This document shows positions 63,862 through 64,000 of a DNA stretch of 64,000 nucleotides, one piece after another (the stretch's first letter is position 1; each line of letters opens with the position of its first letter). Source of the stretch: a virus. The stretch is taken from positions 1 through 64,000 of IMG/VR virus record IMGVR_UViG_3300031963_000072; one strand, 5' to 3'. The position numbers and the translations under genes are program-made. The notes beneath the pieces are model-generated. The model was not told the origin of the DNA, did no database searches, and saw nothing but the letters and a program-made list of their open reading frames with translations.

Positions 63862-64000
63862 TCAATCTTCTTTGAGATGTTCAAACTTTACTGGAAAGGG
63901 AGACATGTATGTGGGAATGGACACTTCTTTGATGCTCATGACGTCTTCGATTCTGTCGCGACTGACATCTACTATCATTGCGTCGTGCAGCACAAAAAGA
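63862..64000 (-). CDS. C-terminus of a possible family A DNA polymerase (partial)
   Basis: The last 45 residues of a gene continuing beyond the right edge. LFVLHDAMIVDVSRDRIEDV resembles polymerase family A motif C (V-H-D-E), with Ala instead of Glu, and the end IPTYMSPFPVKFEHLKED fits the C-terminus of such enzymes. Only the tip is visible, so the family is a guess; with DnaE present it would be a second polymerase. Confidence 0.4.
   Translation of the reverse strand, partial: LFVLHDAMIVDVSRDRIEDVMSIKEVSIPTYMSPFPVKFEHLKED

Noticed and set aside
1-64000. tRNA genes, insertion sequences and integrase
   Set aside because: No gap is large enough for more than one tRNA and no cloverleaf-like or transposase/integrase sequence was recognised; a tRNAscan run would be needed for certainty.

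Overview
The window is part of the genome of a large tailed double-stranded DNA bacteriophage. It carries a phage replication and recombination set (RecA/UvsX-type recombinase, gp32-like single-strand binding protein, DnaB/gp41-like helicase, a bacterial-type DnaE polymerase, two 5'-3' exonucleases). It also carries a full deoxynucleotide supply set (class II ribonucleotide reductase, two ThyX-type proteins, thymidylate kinase, thymidine kinase, dCMP deaminase, dUTPase, MazG-like and HAD enzymes). No rRNA, tRNA, integrase or insertion sequence was seen. Genes are packed end to end, commonly with 4-base ATGA or GTGA overlaps, and nearly all lie on the minus strand. Lipoprotein signals and a spanin-like gene pair suggest a Gram-negative host. 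The capsid, tail and terminase genes must lie elsewhere, so the complete genome is well above 64 kb.

Left arm (1-7.1 kb, minus): a chain of small genes that I read as 17-18 diverged copies of one SH3-like family (start MKPGDLV, later a loop such as L-x-P-x-G-x-x-GW). They are joined by stop/start overlaps and interrupted by a Cys-rich lipoprotein, a small membrane protein, a few unknowns and an SGNH-hydrolase lipoprotein. Next (7.2-11.65 kb) comes the only multi-gene plus-strand block: YeaH (DUF444), SpoVR/YcgB and the PrkA/YeaG kinase, a bacterial starvation and stress module carried intact by a phage.

Centre (11.7-33 kb, minus): a ClpP-like protease, an MBD4-like mismatch glycosylase, a UDP-sugar pyrophosphorylase-like protein, a Nudix hydrolase, an HEXXH protein, many probable virion-cargo proteins, a family X polymerase, a pterin dehydratase, a nitrilase, a spanin-like pair, a superoxide-dismutase-like protein, nucleotide enzymes and two sugar epimerases. 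Right half (33-64 kb): DnaE, 2-deoxyribosyltransferase, ThyX paralog, ligase-nucleotidylyltransferase fusion, MazG/HAD proteins, a cargo cluster with a Dps-like protein, DNA methyltransferase and HNH protein, Hsp20, thymidylate enzymes, NrdJ, helicase, actin-like ATPase, Dut, RecA, SSB, an HD hydrolase and the tail end of what may be a family A polymerase.

Two signals tie distant genes together. About 20 otherwise unrelated proteins share a short amphipathic helix (such as MKITLRELKKIIRESV), usually at the N-terminus, once or twice at the C-terminus; it resembles the capsid-targeting peptides of T4 internal proteins. All 13 of these genes that have a visible upstream gap or a clearly separate start carry the 7-mer ATAnTTA upstream. 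In eight starts of the window this 7-mer lies only 4-6 nt before the start codon and no Shine-Dalgarno sequence is present. I propose a late promoter making leaderless mRNAs for packaged proteins.
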